Assembly (NCBI GenBank): GCA_030612185.1
Contig: JAUWOI010000178.1
Coordinates: forward strand, 1 to 8,161
DNA from: Anaerolineae bacterium
GTDB lineage: Bacteria; Chloroflexota; Anaerolineae; B4-G1
DNA length: 8,161 nt
Reading direction: 5' to 3'
Of the stretch, positions 7,092 to 8,161 are shown piece by piece. Position 1 is the stretch's first letter; every line of letters begins with the position of its first letter. The notes under the pieces were generated by a model. It saw nothing but the letters and a program-made list of their open reading frames with translations. It had not been told where the DNA came from and ran no database searches. The translations under genes were made by a program, and so were the position numbers.

Positions 7092-7424
7092 ATGCTGAGT
7101 AGAGACTACCGTGAAGTGCCTGCGGAGGCCGTTGGGGAAGGAATCACCATCCGCTGGGCCATCGGACGACCGGAGGATGCGCCCAACTTCGCTATGCGGG
7201 TGATTGAGTTCCAACCAGGGGCCGTGTTCGAGACCCATCAGCACCCTTTCGAGCACGAGATTTTTGTGCTGGAGGGGGAGGGAGTGGCAGAGGGGCCAGG
7301 GGGAGAGGTCCCGATGCGGCCCGGCGTTGCCCTCTACATCCCCCCCGACGAGCCTCACGGCTACCGGAACACCGGGGAAGGGACGCTGCGCTTCATCTGC
7401 GTCATCCCACACCCGGAGGAGTGA
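7092..7424 (+). CDS. Single-domain cupin protein
   Basis: This 110-residue, one-domain cupin is a small beta-barrel expected to bind a divalent metal. Motif 1 is GAVFETHQHPFEHEIFVLEG (43-62), with likely metal ligands His49, His51 and Glu56. Motif 2 is GVALYIPPDEPHGYRN (78-93), with His89 and the usual Asn93. All four canonical ligands are present, so metal binding is likely, but small cupins range from isomerases and dioxygenases to storage or sensor proteins, and the reaction cannot be named. AGGAG at 7081-7085 is 6 bases before the ATG. It is surrounded by genes on the same strand within about 50 bases and appears to be part of the redox operon. Confidence 0.92.
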   Translation: MLSRDYREVPAEAVGEGITIRWAIGRPEDAPNFAMRVIEFQPGAVFETHQHPFEHEIFVLEGEGVAEGPGGEVPMRPGVALYIPPDEPHGYRNTGEGTLRFICVIPHPEE

Positions 7425-7454
7425 CGCAACACGCGATACATGCTGCGTGTTGCG
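7425..7454. repeat. 10-bp inverted repeat directly after the cupin stop
   Basis: CGCAACACGC (7425-7434) is repeated in reverse complement as GCGTGTTGCG (7445-7454) with a 10-base loop. It starts on the base after the cupin TGA. An A/G-rich ribosome binding region follows instead of T residues, so it is more likely an attenuating or stabilising hairpin, or a dispersed repeat, than a terminator. Confidence 0.65.
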
Positions 7455-7476
7455 CGAAAGGAAAGGAAGACCCAGA

Positions 7477-7638
7477 ATGGGAAACGAGAGCACAGCGACA
7501 CAGATCACTGAACTAAAGAAGCGTATTGCTGACCTGAAGGCCCGTCTGCCCAAGCACTCCATCCCCCCGGCGATGCTCATCGAACTGGAGGAACTGGAGG
7601 AGGCATTGGAGCAGGCGACGCAGGAGGATCCACAATGA
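7477..7638 (+). CDS. Small helical protein of unknown function (53 aa)
   Basis: A 53-residue protein starts at ATG 7477-7479, with AAGGAA (7463-7468) 8 bases ahead. The same frame is open upstream to 7204, but that part lies over the cupin gene in another frame and is Ser/Arg/Thr-rich shadow sequence. The real protein is two charged helices, QITELKKRIADLKARLP (9-25) and AMLIELEELEEALEQAT (32-48), joined by a KHSIPP turn. It would form a helical hairpin or coiled-coil dimer. No metal or catalytic motif is visible. Its TGA overlaps the ATG of the next gene (ATGA), so it is probably translated together with the gamma-carbonic anhydrase-like protein and could bind it, though this is conjecture. 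I do not recognise a named family. Confidence 0.8.
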   Translation: MGNESTATQITELKKRIADLKARLPKHSIPPAMLIELEELEEALEQATQEDPQ

Positions 7639-8161
7639 CCATCGCGTCCTTCGAGGGCCAGACCCCGCGCATCGGCGCGGGGACCTACATTCATCCCTCG
7701 GCCGACGTCTTCGGCAACGTAACCCTCGGCCAGGGGTGCTGGATCGGCCCGGGGGCGCGCATCAGGGGCGACTACGGCGACATCGTCCTCGGCGACCATT
7801 GCAGCGTCGAGGACAACTGCGTCATCCACGCCCGCCCCGGTGAGCGGACGTCCATCGGCAACTGGGTCACCATCGGCCACGGCGCGATCATCCACAACGT
7901 GGAGATGATCCACGACTACGCCATCATCGGCATGGGAGCCGTGGTCTCTGACTGGGCGCTCATCGGCGAATGGGCCGTGGTGGGCGAAGGAGCGGTGGTA
8001 CGGCAGGGCCAGGAGATTCCGCCGGAGCACATCGCCGTGGGGGTGCCGGCCAAGGTGCTGGAGAAGACGGTGAGCGAGGAATATAAAGCCCAGTGGACCC
8101 GCTTCAAGCAGACCTACGTGGCCCTGGCGCGGCGCTACACGGAGGGATGGGTGCCGGAGGG
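7635..8161 (+). CDS. Gamma-carbonic anhydrase-like hexapeptide-repeat protein (3' end outside window)
   Basis: The frame from ATG 7635 is open to the window end, giving at least 175 residues, so the C terminus is missing. Repeated (I/V)GxG(A/C)xI-type hexapeptides from about 12 to 125 predict a left-handed beta helix, normally trimeric. Compared with the Methanosarcina Cam enzyme, the zinc histidines correspond to His65, His82 and His87 (CVIHARP, TIGHGAIIH). Arg44 and Asp46 (RIRGDYGD) match its catalytic Arg59/Asp61, and Asp60 matches Asp76. The residue equivalent to Gln75 appears to be Glu59. This supports a metal-binding gamma-class carbonic anhydrase or a PaaY/CaiE-type relative; CO2 hydration is not certain. 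A helical C-terminal tail begins near 145. AGGAGG (7622-7627) lies upstream and the start overlaps the preceding stop. Confidence 0.92.
   Translation, partial: MTIASFEGQTPRIGAGTYIHPSADVFGNVTLGQGCWIGPGARIRGDYGDIVLGDHCSVEDNCVIHARPGERTSIGNWVTIGHGAIIHNVEMIHDYAIIGMGAVVSDWALIGEWAVVGEGAVVRQGQEIPPEHIAVGVPAKVLEKTVSEEYKAQWTRFKQTYVALARRYTEGWVPE

Noticed and set aside
7204..7476. Upstream extension of the 53-aa protein frame
   Set aside because: It overlaps the cupin gene in another reading frame and encodes Ser/Arg/Pro-rich sequence. A good ribosome binding site precedes the ATG at 7477.
6921..8030. 369-aa minus-strand open frame rich in His/Asp/Val
   Set aside because: The HH-D-G-V pattern is the antisense image of hexapeptide repeats and neighbouring genes. 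It spans four real plus-strand genes.

Overview
The window is compact, high-GC bacterial DNA. Genes are tightly packed and run in two divergent blocks away from a regulatory region at about 4.03-4.20 kb. No rRNA, tRNA, CRISPR array, transposase or phage gene was seen, and no gene-free stretch exceeds 300 bases. The longest spacers are about 140 b (1875-2016), 200 b (3994-4200) and 87 b (4712-4798). The gene content suggests a Chloroflexota-like lineage, possibly thermophilic: a CIRCE-controlled groESL operon, an archaeal/thermophile-type protein disulfide oxidoreductase paired with thioredoxin reductase, a DUF5665-like protein and a gamma-class carbonic anhydrase. This assignment is inference only, because no marker gene was compared.

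Layout. 1-142 holds the 3' end of a small unknown plus-strand gene. 180-1874 encodes an amidase-signature enzyme that looks strikingly like plant fatty acid amide hydrolase, including its N-terminal helical part. After it come a 16-bp-arm palindrome (1882-1921) and a GC-rich intrinsic terminator (1953-1982). The terminator probably also ends the convergent chaperonin operon. On the minus strand, groES (3691-3993) and groL (2017-3648) form a classic chaperonin operon with a near-consensus sigma70-type promoter and a CIRCE operator just downstream of it.

From 4131 rightwards, a second strong promoter faces away from the groESL promoter. Its -10 is embedded in a set of inverted half-sites (4151-4175). 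It probably drives a plus-strand operon that runs off the window: an FmdB-type zinc ribbon protein, a CsoR-family repressor, a two-domain disulfide oxidoreductase (CQYC/CPYC), thioredoxin reductase (overlapping its neighbour), a small ferredoxin-like protein, a coiled-coil/membrane DUF5665-like protein, a one-domain cupin, a 53-aa helical protein and a gamma-carbonic anhydrase-like hexapeptide protein (cut by the window end). Spacers are mostly under 90 bases and I see no intrinsic terminator inside.

Working model. The right-hand operon looks like a thiol-disulfide homeostasis module. TrxB would pass NADPH electrons to the disulfide oxidoreductase. The CsoR-like repressor keeps both family cysteines but has Tyr where copper sensors have His. 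It would therefore fit a thiol or persulfide sensor better than a Cu(I) sensor, acting on the dyad over the zinc-ribbon promoter. The groESL and redox-operon promoters are inverted near-copies of each other, symmetric about position 4113, which suggests the two stress modules share an origin or are tuned alike. The sensing chemistry, the operator assignment and the full extent of the operon are inferences.
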